62,975 nt of DNA from an uncultured Saprospiraceae bacterium (GCA_937981555.1 CALJOK010000069.1:1-62975), one strand, 5' to 3'; shown: positions 1 through 7,539, counted from the first letter of the stretch. Notes: generated by a model from the sequence alone, not told the origin. Program-made: numbers and translations.

Positions 1-56
1 TTACGCTTAGAAATTGACTCGGCCGTTTTCTTACTTTGAAATAATTCATCCAACAT
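1..56 (-). CDS. 5' end of an off-window gene (partial)
   Basis: An open reading frame on the minus strand begins with ATG at 56-54 and stays open to the window edge, giving about 18 residues that start MLDELFQSKKTAESISKR. The segment is hydrophilic and lysine/serine rich, with no signal peptide. Too little is visible to name a family. The frame lies upstream of and co-directional with nothing else visible, and the 180 bp to the M42 gene contain only a terminator. The call rests on an intact start and frame alone, so it could be spurious. Confidence 0.4.
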   Translation of the reverse strand, partial: MLDELFQSKKTAESISKR

Positions 57-185
57 TATGGTGATTTATTTTATGTTTTCAAAATTTAGTGTATCACGCA
101 TGCGCGCAAAATTTAAAATTCTATTTAGAATAACCTTTAATGAATTAGATGTGATTAGGAGTAAATAAATAATTTTCAAAAAACA

Positions 186-230
186 CACTCAGAGGATACA
201 GATTTATTGTGATCTCTGAGTGTTTTTTTT
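186..230. terminator. Hairpin terminator after the M42 peptidase gene
   Basis: CACTCAGAG near 186 pairs with CTCTGAGTG near 214-222, followed by a run of eight or nine T on the plus strand and preceded by an A-run on the minus-strand side. It sits just beyond the stop codon of the minus-strand M42 gene and can act in either direction. Confidence 0.75.
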
Positions 231-236
231 TGAAAT

Positions 237-1253
237 TTATTTTAAAATATATTCCATACACAAATCCACCGTTGCCTCAATTCCTTTTCTATGCGTTCGT
301 TCTACTCCATGTGAAGCTGAAACCCCAGGGCCAATCAAACCAACTCTAAAATCATTTCCTGCACGCAACGCAGCTGAACCATCACTTCCATAAAATGGAT
401 AAACATCCACCTCATGAGGAATTTTATTTTTTCTCGCGAGCTTTGTTAGTTTTTTTCTCATCTCAAAATCATAAGGGCCAGAAGAGTCTTTCGCACAAAT
501 GGAGCAAGCCGTTTCTTTTCCTGTACAACCATCACCAACCACCCCCATGTCGATGACTAACAATTCTTTTACGGAGTCAGAATACCCAACCGTTCCGCCA
601 TGTCCAACTTCTTCATAATTGGAAAAGAAGATTTCAACAGGAGCTGTTTTTTTCATTTCTTTCATCCTTTTCGCAATTTCAAAAAGAACAAAACATCCTG
701 CCTTGTTATCCATATATCTTGATTTGATAAAACCACTTTTGGTTTCTTCATAGTTCGTTTCAAAGCAAACAAAATCACCCACTTGGATACCCAACTTCTC
801 CGTATCTTTTTTAGACTCGACTAATTCATCCAATCGAATATGCATATTATAAAGTGTCCGAGTTTTAGAATTCAAATCTGGATTGACATGCGCTGCGGGA
901 TTGTCGAATAGGAGTGTACCTGTATAAGTTTTTCCATCCAAAGTTTTGATGCGACAATATGCTCCTTCATAACCATTTAACTGAATGCCGCCGACTTTCG
1001 AAAACCGTAAATTTCCATTTGGTAATATCGCAGAAACTACACCACCTAAAGTATCCACATGAGCAGCAATTGCTAAAGTTGGATTTTTTCCAAAAGAACA
1101 TTTGACGGCACCTTTGTTGGTTCGTTCAGGTTTCCAGCCATAACTTTTTAAGAGTTTGAAGATATATCGAGAAGCTTCTTCAGAGTAGCCAGAAGGGGAG
1201 TCAATTGCAACTAATTTTTTAAGAGTAGAATAATCCATTGTTTTTTTCTGCAA
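237..1253 (-). CDS. M42 family metallopeptidase (aminopeptidase/deblocking type)
   Basis: Predicted cytosolic dinuclear-zinc aminopeptidase of 338 residues, a usual length for M42/M20-type enzymes. Visible metal-site elements are H65-x-D67 (AAHVDTLG), D182 in SRYMDNKAG, the catalytic Glu pair E214-E215 in NYEEVGHGG, D235 in VIDMG, and a late histidine (H315 or H321 in SASHGVERTH). The sequence, including NGYEGAYC and TGTLLFDNPAAHVN, resembles the M42 hydrolase subgroup often encoded beside the NAGGN osmolyte synthesis genes, but none of those genes is visible here, so its substrate is open. Start: ATG at 1253; an in-frame ATG five codons later is an alternative. It is divergent from the glycosyltransferase gene at 1309 and ends in a strong hairpin terminator. 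Confidence 0.85.
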   Translation of the reverse strand: MQKKTMDYSTLKKLVAIDSPSGYSEEASRYIFKLLKSYGWKPERTNKGAVKCSFGKNPTLAIAAHVDTLGGVVSAILPNGNLRFSKVGGIQLNGYEGAYCRIKTLDGKTYTGTLLFDNPAAHVNPDLNSKTRTLYNMHIRLDELVESKKDTEKLGIQVGDFVCFETNYEETKSGFIKSRYMDNKAGCFVLFEIAKRMKEMKKTAPVEIFFSNYEEVGHGGTVGYSDSVKELLVIDMGVVGDGCTGKETACSICAKDSSGPYDFEMRKKLTKLARKNKIPHEVDVYPFYGSDGSAALRAGNDFRVGLIGPGVSASHGVERTHRKGIEATVDLCMEYILK

Positions 1254-1308
1254 TTTAAAAAATAATCTAAATACAAATCCTTAGTTTCGCATTTCATAAA
1301 AAACAAAT

Positions 1309-2853
1309 ATGGTTTTCACTAAAAAATATAAATTTTTCCTCTTCATTTCAGCATTCGTATTTGTGATAAATATGCTTATCATGAATGAGTATTCCACGAT
1401 TCTAAATGAAGTAGAATCTGACTTTCTCCTTGACGTGCAGACATTGTTAGGAAAAGGAGAATTGAATCCAGATGCTAAGGCATTATTGCCAGTTTGGGTG
1501 GATTCGATTATTTATAAATCATTGAGATTCAATGAGTTCGGATTACGTTTGCCAAATGTTTTAGTTTTATTGATGACCTTTTTAGGGTTTTATTTTTTTG
1601 GGAAAAAGATATTTGGACTGAAGACTACAGTCGTGACTTTGTTGGTTTTAGGCAGTTCCTTTTTGCCAGTCAATTTATCCAAATTTGCTACCGGTGACGT
1701 TTGGCTTTTTGGAGCACAATTGATGAGTTTTGTTTTTATGATTTTGTATTTGAAGCAACCGATTGGAAAATGGAAATGGGGTGTTTGGTTTTTTGTAGTG
1801 CTGGGAGCGATGATTCATCCGTTGAGTATGTTTATTTGGAGTTTAGGATTATGGGGCTATTTGCAAATTATTCATCCAAAAGGTGAAAATCTAAAAGGAT
1901 TAGTTTTACTACCACTCCTCGCGATCGTTTATTTACCACTTTGGTATTTTGGATTTCTTAGTTTGGAAATGCCGCATTTCTTAATGGGAATAGGTTCAGA
2001 TTATTTTAAATATTTTTTTGTAATTGCATTGTTAGCAGTTTTACCTTGGTTTGGATTTTTACCTGCCTCACTTTGGGATATGATTCAAAAATTAAGGAAG
2101 AAAGAAGAATTGGCCATTATCAATCTAGGTTGGATTTTGTTTGCTATTTTCAGTCAGTCAATGATTATCGTTGCAGCATTTTCATTTTTGATTGCTAAAA
2201 ATTTGATTGCCTATTTTGATAAAAATTATCCTTACCGACGATTGGTGAAAGGCTTCACCTTAATCAATATGTTTTTTACCTTCTTTGGTTTATTCGCGCT
2301 TTTGTTGGGAGGGTTTATGAATTTCCAAGGAGCAGGATATCGTTCTGTTTTTGGCGTAAGTATTTTATATTGGTTTGGAAGTATGGCTGCGGTATTAGGA
2401 TTATTTATGCATAAAAATTCTTTGGTGACTGGAGGAATGGCGGTGAGTGGTTTGATGTTTACATGGCTATTTTGGTTGCAAGTAAATCCATTGATGGAAA
2501 GTCAAAGAAATTTTCCTAAACAAGTTTTCCAAGAATTAAAGACTCAAGGTGTTGGAAGGGCAGGAGCAAATCTAAAAATTACGGAGCTCTACCATTTAGA
2601 TTCCGATTCCGTTTTTTATCAAAAAAATATGAAAGTCTATTTGCAAGAATTAAATGTAAAACCAGTTGCAGTTGATTCTATCAAAATGGTTTCAATGACC
2701 TCCAAGGATCAAAATGCTTTTGCTGCGGTGTCTGCTCCCTTTTTTGAAAAACTGCCTTCGAATCATATATTTTTACAAAATAAGAAATACACAGTAACTG
2801 GTGGGAAAGGTTTTTTGAAGGCGGAGGAAGATTATCAGTTGGTGGAGTTTTAA
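1309..2853 (+). CDS. GT-C/GT39-like polytopic membrane glycosyltransferase
   Basis: A 514-residue integral membrane protein with roughly ten or more hydrophobic segments. The first loop carries acidic residues (E36-S-D38, in VESDFLLD), placed as in the catalytic loop of GT-C lipid-linked-sugar transferases (ArnT/PMT type). It is followed by FGLRLPNVLVLLMTFLGFYF, the characteristic second-helix region of these proteins. The C-terminal 120 residues are hydrophilic and probably periplasmic. The family would transfer a sugar from a polyprenyl-phosphate donor; the acceptor cannot be told. It stands alone, divergent from the M42 gene and closed by a hairpin near 2864. Start: the ATG 55 bp from the divergent gene, directly preceding a charged stretch and the first helix. 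Confidence 0.7.
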   Translation: MVFTKKYKFFLFISAFVFVINMLIMNEYSTILNEVESDFLLDVQTLLGKGELNPDAKALLPVWVDSIIYKSLRFNEFGLRLPNVLVLLMTFLGFYFFGKKIFGLKTTVVTLLVLGSSFLPVNLSKFATGDVWLFGAQLMSFVFMILYLKQPIGKWKWGVWFFVVLGAMIHPLSMFIWSLGLWGYLQIIHPKGENLKGLVLLPLLAIVYLPLWYFGFLSLEMPHFLMGIGSDYFKYFFVIALLAVLPWFGFLPASLWDMIQKLRKKEELAIINLGWILFAIFSQSMIIVAAFSFLIAKNLIAYFDKNYPYRRLVKGFTLINMFFTFFGLFALLLGGFMNFQGAGYRSVFGVSILYWFGSMAAVLGLFMHKNSLVTGGMAVSGLMFTWLFWLQVNPLMESQRNFPKQVFQELKTQGVGRAGANLKITELYHLDSDSVFYQKNMKVYLQELNVKPVAVDSIKMVSMTSKDQNAFAAVSAPFFEKLPSNHIFLQNKKYTVTGGKGFLKAEEDYQLVEF

Positions 2854-2863
2854 TGAAAATCAA

Positions 2864-2907
2864 AAAAGGTTAAATGAGAATCTCTCGTTTAACCTTTTCC
2901 ATTTTTT
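2864..2907. terminator. Bidirectional hairpin terminator
   Basis: A long stem pairs AAAAGGTTAAATGAGA (2864-2879) with TCTCGTTTAACCTTTT (2883-2898). A short T-run follows on the plus strand and a better one on the minus strand. It separates the convergent glycosyltransferase gene and the small membrane protein gene. Confidence 0.7.
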
Positions 2908-2920
2908 AATATTTAAAAAT

Positions 2921-3049
2921 CTAACTCATAAAAAAGTAATAAGATAAAGCTACTATAACTACAGTAGCTATTGCCACGATTTGAATAAGTTTCCGTTCCT
3001 CTTTTTTCTCTCTAGCGGCGATACGTTGTTGTTTTTTTGACTTTGCCAT
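2921..3049 (-). CDS. 42-residue single-pass small membrane protein
   Basis: A tiny protein whose first 22 residues are strongly basic and Gln/Arg/Lys/Glu rich (MAKSKKQQRIAAREKKEERK), followed by one hydrophobic helix, roughly residues 22-40, and a short FFMS tail. The topology looks tail-anchored with the charged end in the cytosol. I chose the internal ATG at 3049. The frame stays open upstream to 3175, but that part is Phe/Lys-rich low-complexity sequence typical of intergenic DNA, and MAKSKK is a natural small-protein start. No function is recognised. It is divergent from the SRP RNA gene and convergent with the glycosyltransferase. Confidence 0.65.
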   Translation of the reverse strand: MAKSKKQQRIAAREKKEERKLIQIVAIATVVIVALSYYFFMS

Positions 3050-3253
3050 ATTTATATGATTTATTTTTGTAAAATTTGATGCGACTAAAATAAGAAAAAA
3101 ATAATTGCTTCTAAATTTTTTTTCAAAAAAAATGGCAGATAAGGTTTTTTCCGAAATAAAAAGTTGATTTTTCAATTTTTAATCGACTTAAAATTTGCCT
3201 TCTTTTTTTTCGAAAATTAATCTCATTTTTTTTGAAAAAAAACACTTAAAAAG

Positions 3254-3285
3254 TTGGCAGTTTCCAATCAATAAATTTACATTTG
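3254..3285 (+). promoter_or_regulatory. Bacteroidota sigma-A promoter of the SRP RNA
   Basis: TTG at 3254-3256, a spacer of 21, then TACATTTG at 3278-3285 matches the Bacteroidota TTTG / TAnnTTTG promoter. The predicted start, 5-7 bases later, falls at the first base of the SRP RNA stem (3291). Confidence 0.75.
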
Positions 3286-3290
3286 CGACT

Positions 3291-3383
3291 GGTGAGAGCC
3301 ATTCGTCCAGCTCCTGTCGAACTCCCCCAGGGTGGAAACGCAGCAAGGGTAGATGGTTGAGCGGAGCGGTATGGTTTCTCACC
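3291..3383 (+). ncRNA. ffs: Small signal recognition particle RNA (4.5S type)
   Basis: The conserved SRP domain IV is visible: the segment from ACTCCCCCAGGGTGGAAACG (from 3331) through CAGCAAGGGTA contains the GGAAAC apical loop and the GCAGCAAGG asymmetric-loop side that bind Ffh. The outer helix is closed by GGTGAGA (3291-3297) pairing with TCTCACC (3377-3383). A T-run follows from 3384 and gives termination. The length of about 93 nt fits bacterial small SRP RNA. The RNA works with Ffh and FtsY in co-translational membrane targeting. Protein-like readings across this stretch on both strands are artefacts of the RNA gene. Confidence 0.93.
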
Positions 3384-3462
3384 TCTTTTTTTTTGATACT
3401 TCTTCCTACCATTATATATTTATATTCAAACCATATCTTTAATCTTTTAAAAAAATATTCAA

Positions 3463-4125
3463 ATGAGATTTTTTATTGACACAGCTAATTTGGACGAAAT
3501 CAAAGAAGCAAAAGACTTTGGTATTTTGGATGGCGTAACGACTAACCCATCATTGATGGCAAAAGAAGGCATCACAGGAACAGATAATGTGATGAAACAT
3601 TATAAAGCAATTTGTGAATTGACAGATGGTGATGTAAGTGCTGAAGTAATTTCTACTGACTTTGAAGGGATCATTCGAGAAGGTCAAATTTTGGCTGACT
3701 TGGCTCCAAACATTGTGGTAAAGGTGCCTATGATAAGAGATGGTGTAAAAGCGATTAGCTGGTTTACAGAAAATGATATTCGTACAAATTGTACATTAGT
3801 TTTTTCTGCTGGACAAGCGATTTTGGCAGCAAAAGCAGGAGCAACTTATTTGTCTCCATTCATCGGAAGAATTGATGATACCTCTTGGGATGGAATTGAA
3901 TTGATTCATCAGATAGCTGAAATTTATGCGATTCAATCTTTTGATACAGAAATTTTAGCAGCCTCAATTCGAAATTCAAAACATATCGTAGATGCAGCTG
4001 AGTCAGGTGCTGATGTGGTGACTTGCCCATTGAAAGCAATTTTGGGATTATTGTATCACCCATTGACGGATATTGGTTTGGCGAAATTTTTAGCAGACCA
4101 CAAAAAAGCAAATGAGAAAGCATAA
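3463..4125 (+). CDS. fsa: Transaldolase-type fructose-6-phosphate aldolase
   Basis: A 220-residue TIM-barrel aldolase of the small transaldolase subfamily (TalC/FSA; full transaldolases are longer). The N-terminus MRFFIDTANLDEIKEAKDFG and the GVTTNPSLMAKEG motif are hallmarks. K87 in NIVVKVPM is the expected Schiff-base lysine. The family either cleaves fructose 6-phosphate to dihydroxyacetone and glyceraldehyde 3-phosphate or acts as transaldolase in the pentose phosphate pathway; sequence alone cannot choose. The gene follows the SRP RNA closely and ends at a strong terminator. A possible -7 element (TATCTTTA, 3434-3441) lies 20 bp upstream of the ATG, without a clear -33. Confidence 0.9.
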   Translation: MRFFIDTANLDEIKEAKDFGILDGVTTNPSLMAKEGITGTDNVMKHYKAICELTDGDVSAEVISTDFEGIIREGQILADLAPNIVVKVPMIRDGVKAISWFTENDIRTNCTLVFSAGQAILAAKAGATYLSPFIGRIDDTSWDGIELIHQIAEIYAIQSFDTEILAASIRNSKHIVDAAESGADVVTCPLKAILGLLYHPLTDIGLAKFLADHKKANEKA

Positions 4126-4154
4126 GCTTTTTTGAAAAATATAATTTTTGAAAA

Positions 4155-4189
4155 AACGGTTTGCTGATGATTCAGTAAACCGTTTTTTT
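4155..4189 (+). terminator. Terminator after fsa
   Basis: AACGGTTT-G-CTGA pairs with TCAG-T-AAACCGTT and is followed by seven T. It shows that the next small gene must start downstream of 4190. Confidence 0.85.
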
Positions 4190-4202
4190 GTTAAATAAAA
4201 TA

Positions 4203-4490
4203 ATGGAAAACTCAATTGCACAATTTGAAGTTGTAGAGACTCTTTTAATTTCTAAAAAGATATGTTTTGTCGGTTCTCTTTTAGAAGGGAATTTTGATGT
4301 TGGAGATTTTATAGTTTTTGAAAAAGATGAAGATATGTTTAAGAGAGAAATTTTGAGTTTAGGAACCATTTCAAATCTTGAAAGAAAATTGATTTACAGC
4401 TTAAGAATCAAATGTGAAAACAAAATAGAAAAGGAAAATTTTCACAATTGGAATCCAAATTCTGTCATCACAAATATTATTTCTAAATGA
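4203..4490 (+). CDS. Hypothetical 95-residue protein
   Basis: A small soluble protein without signal peptide or membrane segment. The middle reads KICFVGSLLEGNFDVGDFIV, which looks like a small beta-barrel turn of the kind seen in translation-factor domain II (a GxLxxGxxxxGD pattern), but this is only a resemblance. A TTG at 4188 could extend the frame but lies in the T-run of the preceding terminator, so the ATG at 4203 is chosen. The stop overlaps the start of the histidine phosphatase gene (ATGA), which implies translational coupling. Function unknown. Confidence 0.6.
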   Translation: MENSIAQFEVVETLLISKKICFVGSLLEGNFDVGDFIVFEKDEDMFKREILSLGTISNLERKLIYSLRIKCENKIEKENFHNWNPNSVITNIISK

Positions 4491-5089
4491 AAAAAACAAT
4501 CCACATCATCCGTCACGGACAAACTGAATATAACAAACTCCGAATCATTCAAGGTTCAGGCGTTGATTCTGATTTGAATGATAGAGGTCGAGAACAAGGA
4601 CAACTATTTTTTGAAAAATATAAAGAGCATGCTTTCGAAGTAGTTTTGACTTCTACCTTAAAACGAACCCATCAAACTGTTCAACCATTTATCGAAAGTG
4701 GTTTGCCTTGGGAACAATTTCATGAAATCGTAGAAATGAATTGGGGAGTCCATGAAGGAAAAGCTGGAAATGTAGACATGAAAAAAGATTACGATAGAGT
4801 AGTGCTAAGTGGGAATTTTGATGAACGAATTGAAGGTGGCGAAAGTATTAATGAGATGGCTGAACGATTACAAAAATTTATCGACCATTTGCCTACTCGG
4901 AGTGAAAAGAACATTTTAGTTTGTATTCATGGCCGAGCGATGCGTTGTCTAATTTGCCTTTTGGAACAAAAAGATTTGAGTGAAATGGAAAATTATCCTC
5001 ATTCCAATACTGGTTTATATTTGGTGGAACATAGTTCGAATGGTTTTGTCGTTTTGGAAAAAAATAATACGGAGCATTTAAAAAAGTAA
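4487..5089 (+). CDS. Histidine phosphatase family protein (phosphoglycerate-mutase-like)
   Basis: A 200-residue histidine phosphatase with the nucleophile motif R9-H10-G11 near the N-terminus (IIRHGQTEYNK), an acid/base Glu in WGVHEGK, and the second catalytic histidine at about H148 (VCIHGRAMR). The family removes phosphate from small molecules or proteins through a phosphohistidine. The substrate, whether a sugar phosphate, a nucleotide (CobC-like) or another compound, is not evident. No cobalamin genes are near. The start overlaps the upstream small gene by 4 bp, so the two form a two-gene operon. Confidence 0.88.
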   Translation: MKKTIHIIRHGQTEYNKLRIIQGSGVDSDLNDRGREQGQLFFEKYKEHAFEVVLTSTLKRTHQTVQPFIESGLPWEQFHEIVEMNWGVHEGKAGNVDMKKDYDRVVLSGNFDERIEGGESINEMAERLQKFIDHLPTRSEKNILVCIHGRAMRCLICLLEQKDLSEMENYPHSNTGLYLVEHSSNGFVVLEKNNTEHLKK

Positions 5090-5212
5090 AGTTAATCTAT
5101 TGGAAAAGAGTGATTTATGTCCTTTTTTTATTTTTATTGTAAAAAATAATATGTGTCACCTAACACATAAATGGTAATTTTGGAATTTGTAGTGTTAATA
5201 TTCTTCAACTAA

Positions 5213-5243
5213 TTGACACTTAAAATTTTACCTAGTAAATTTG
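5213..5243 (+). promoter_or_regulatory. Strong Bacteroidota promoter for a candidate small RNA
   Basis: TTG at 5213-5215, a 20-base spacer and a perfect TAAATTTG at 5236-5243. The predicted transcription start is about 5248-5250, more than 200 bp from the next start codon and upstream of a complete terminator. Confidence 0.65.
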
Positions 5244-5248
5244 AATAA

Positions 5249-5395
5249 CAAAAAGATTTTGATCTCACTTTATTACATATCAATTTTTAAAAGACTGTGG
5301 AATTTAAATTCTTAAATCCGCAGCAAATAATCCCTTTTTTGCTACAACAAATTATAATTCAGCCTTTCCAAGATTTCTTGGGAAGGTTTTTTTTT
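5249..5395 (+). ncRNA. Candidate structured small RNA (about 145 nt)
   Basis: Between a perfect promoter and a strong terminator lie three consecutive hairpins. Hairpin 1 at 5295-5323 has two 6-bp helices around one bulged A (CTGTGG/CCGCAG and ATTTAA/TTAAAT, loop ATTC). Hairpin 2 at 5322-5343 is AGCAAA/TTTGCT, competing with hairpin 1 for two bases. Hairpin 3 is the terminator at 5363-5386, followed by nine T. No convincing reading frame lies inside. It could be an independent regulator (a 6S-like RNA is conceivable) or a terminated leader of the E1-rhodanese gene that begins at 5462. I do not recognise a known family. Confidence 0.5.
5363..5395 (+). terminator. Terminator of the candidate small RNA
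   Basis: CCTTTCCAAG (5363-5372) pairs with CTTGGGAAGG (5377-5386) across the loop ATTT, then T9. It lies inside a longer open frame that runs into the next gene, which argues against the far-upstream start of that gene. Confidence 0.85.
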
Positions 5396-5461
5396 GCAAT
5401 AAACGGACTTCTACTAGCCTGTGGTTTTTATTTAAAAAAAGCTATTTTTGAAAAAAAATTA

Positions 5462-6604
5462 ATGAGTGATTCGATAAAATTAAGTCCGGAAGAACTAGCA
5501 AGGTATAGTCGACACATTGCGATTCCTGAATTTAATTTAGCTGCACAGAAAAAATTGAAAGCTGCTAAAGTTTTGGTAGTTGGCTCGGGAGGACTTGGAA
5601 GTCCAATGCTGTTGTATTTGACAGCAGCTGGAGTCGGGCATATTGGAATTGTGGATTTTGATGTGGTGGATGATAGTAATTTGCAAAGACAAGTTTTATT
5701 TACTGTAGATGATATTGGAAAATCAAAAGCAAAAACTGCCAAAATTAGATTAGAAAAATTAAATCCTCACGTAAAATTTACCGTTTATAACAATGCTTTT
5801 ACAAAAGATAATGCGTTGGAGATTATTAAAGATTACGATGTGGTGGCAGATGGAACAGATAATTTTCCAACTCGATATTTAGTCAATGATGCTTGTGTCT
5901 TGGCAGGAAAAGTAAATGTGTATGCTAGTATTTTTAGATTTGAAGGACAGGTTTCTGTTTTCAATTTTTTAAATGAAGATGGGACGCGAGGAGCCAATTA
6001 TCGAGATTTATTTCCCGAGCCACCACCTCCAGGTATGGTTCCGAGTTGTGCGGAAGGCGGGGTCTTGGGAGTGCTTCCTGGTATTATTGGGAGTATGCAA
6101 GCTAGTGAGGTCATCAAAGTAATTACAGGAGTTGGCGAACCTTTGAATGGGCGTTTATTTTTATTTGATGCGGCGAGTTTTACGACTCGAGTTTTAAAAG
6201 TGAGAAAAAATTCAAAAACTCAAATTACAAAATTGATTAATTACGAAGAATTTTGTGGGATAGGAATCGAAATTGAAGAAGATAAAATTAAAGAAGTGAC
6301 GGTTCATGATTTAAAAAAATGGAAAGAGGACGGTGTTGATTTTCAATTAATAGATGTCCGGCAACCTTATGAATATGAAATTGCCAACCTCGGAGGTGAA
6401 CTTATTCCTCAAACTGAATTGGCGCAGAGTTTAGATAAAATTTCTACCAACAAAAAAGTGATTGTTCATTGTCGTAGTGGGAAAAGGAGTGCTGATGCGA
6501 TTCGTGATTTACAGAATTTAGGAGACTTTGATAATTTATATAATTTAAAAGGAGGAATTTTGGAATATTCAAAAGAGATAGATTCGAGTATTCCAACTTA
6601 TTAA
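5462..6604 (+). CDS. MoeB/ThiF-type E1-like adenylyltransferase fused to a rhodanese domain
   Basis: A 380-residue two-domain protein. Residues about 1-245 form an E1-like Rossmann domain: LARYSRHIAIPEFN, ATP loop GSGGLGS at about 41-47, DFDVVDDSNLQRQ, ADGTDNFPTRYLVND and the VPSCAEGG segment. Residues about 280-380 form a rhodanese domain with an active-site loop C-R-S-G-K-R. The architecture matches MoeZ/Uba4-type proteins, which adenylate the C-terminus of a ubiquitin-like sulfur carrier (MoaD/ThiS) and load it with sulfur. The paired zinc-binding CxxC motifs of classical MoeB are not evident. No Moco, thiamine or cysteine genes adjoin. Start: the ATG at 5462; the frame stays open to 5297 but crosses a terminator. 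A TATTTTTG -7-like element at 5443-5450 would give a very short leader. Confidence 0.85.
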   Translation: MSDSIKLSPEELARYSRHIAIPEFNLAAQKKLKAAKVLVVGSGGLGSPMLLYLTAAGVGHIGIVDFDVVDDSNLQRQVLFTVDDIGKSKAKTAKIRLEKLNPHVKFTVYNNAFTKDNALEIIKDYDVVADGTDNFPTRYLVNDACVLAGKVNVYASIFRFEGQVSVFNFLNEDGTRGANYRDLFPEPPPPGMVPSCAEGGVLGVLPGIIGSMQASEVIKVITGVGEPLNGRLFLFDAASFTTRVLKVRKNSKTQITKLINYEEFCGIGIEIEEDKIKEVTVHDLKKWKEDGVDFQLIDVRQPYEYEIANLGGELIPQTELAQSLDKISTNKKVIVHCRSGKRSADAIRDLQNLGDFDNLYNLKGGILEYSKEIDSSIPTY

Positions 6605-6786
6605 TTGCAAGTAGTCTTCTGCTTCAGCAGATCACTACGTAGTAGGTATTAAATAAATAATACATTACATTTTAGCAAAATACAAGACATCACAAATAAC
6701 TACTTTCCTTTTTCCCTTAAAAAAAATAGAAAATTCTTATCTTGAACATGTTTAAAAAAAATACGTAAAATCGTAAGACACCCAAA

Positions 6787-6825
6787 GTTCGAATATTATC
6801 GAACACTTCCTCTTTTTTTATGTTT
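6787..6825 (+). terminator. Possible weak hairpin before the CsgG/GNA1162-like lipoprotein gene
   Basis: GTTCGA-ATATTA-TCGAAC forms a 6-bp stem, followed after a few bases by a seven-T run. It may end transcription from upstream. The interval 6605-6786 holds another hairpin (GTAGT..CTGC/GCAG..ACTAC, about 6611-6638) and no gene. Confidence 0.35.
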
Positions 6826-6846
6826 TATTGTCATAAAAAAATCGAT

Positions 6847-7461
6847 ATGAAAAACCTAATTCTACTGCTCAGTTTACCTATCTTGTTTTGTACCTGTAAT
6901 CAAGCTTTTACTGGTTCGAATTATACCAGTAAAAAATTTCATTATAAGACATTGGCAATTCTACCATTTGAAATTCATACGAGTGTAAAGAATTTGCCGG
7001 AAGGCGTTACTATTTCTATGCTTGAAAATGCAGAACGGAGGAAAAGCATTGTCATGCAAAGAGATTTATTTCGATACATTACTCGTGAATTAGCAAAGTC
7101 TTCCCGTAAAGTGAAATTCCAAGATGTCAATGACACGAATAACATTTTTAAGAAAAAAGGGATGGATCCCAAAAAGATTTTTAATACTCCCAAAAAAGAA
7201 TTAGCTAAAATATTGAAAGTGGATGCAGTCATTTTTGGAAGTGTTTACCAATATAAAAACAAGTTGAATTTGGATAAAGAAAAGGAAGTAACTTTTTCAG
7301 GAATGAATAATAAAATTTCCACAGTTCTTTATGCCTACGAAAAAAAACGGGGGAGGATCCAATGGAAATATGATGGCTCTCAATCTGGATTTCCAAGTGA
7401 ATATGGTCCAGATGTAGTAAAAGGATTATTGAGAAAAGCGGCTCGGACCTTTCCACTTTGA
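6847..7461 (+). CDS. Putative lipoprotein, CsgG/GNA1162-like fold suspected
   Basis: A 204-residue exported protein. The start MKNLILLLSLPILFCTCNQA gives a hydrophobic signal ending in Cys residues, consistent with a lipoprotein though the box (LFCTC) is not ideal. The mature part begins after a short linker with KTLAILPFEIHTSV, and later has AKILKVDAVIFGSVYQYKN. This pattern of a FlxLP strand at the start and a DAVIxGxV strand in the middle is typical of envelope lipoproteins of the CsgG/GNA1162/TolB-N type. I infer an outer-membrane-associated role but not a specific one. The ATG at 6847 is chosen over 6820 because it places the signal peptide at the N-terminus. The ClpX-like gene follows after 78 bp. 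Confidence 0.6.
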   Translation: MKNLILLLSLPILFCTCNQAFTGSNYTSKKFHYKTLAILPFEIHTSVKNLPEGVTISMLENAERRKSIVMQRDLFRYITRELAKSSRKVKFQDVNDTNNIFKKKGMDPKKIFNTPKKELAKILKVDAVIFGSVYQYKNKLNLDKEKEVTFSGMNNKISTVLYAYEKKRGRIQWKYDGSQSGFPSEYGPDVVKGLLRKAARTFPL

Positions 7462-7539
7462 TTTGGTTATTTGTTATTACTTTGCTTAAGTGTACTCCAA
7501 TAACAAATACCGTAATAACTAAACAACAAACATTAAAAT

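Noticed and set aside
3188-3479. Open frames on both strands across the SRP RNA
   Set aside because: They cover a clear SRP RNA with its own promoter and T-run; the translations are Phe/Lys-rich and without family resemblance.
4188-4202. TTG start for the 95-residue protein
   Set aside because: It lies in the T-run of the fsa terminator, so the transcript would not start before it.
5151-5169. TATGTGT/ACACATA hairpin
   Set aside because: A short AT-rich stem without T-run or link to a promoter; too weak to call.
5297-5461. Longer N-terminus for the E1-rhodanese protein
   Set aside because: The extension crosses a strong terminator and encodes low-complexity hydrophobic sequence; the family start matches the ATG at 5462.
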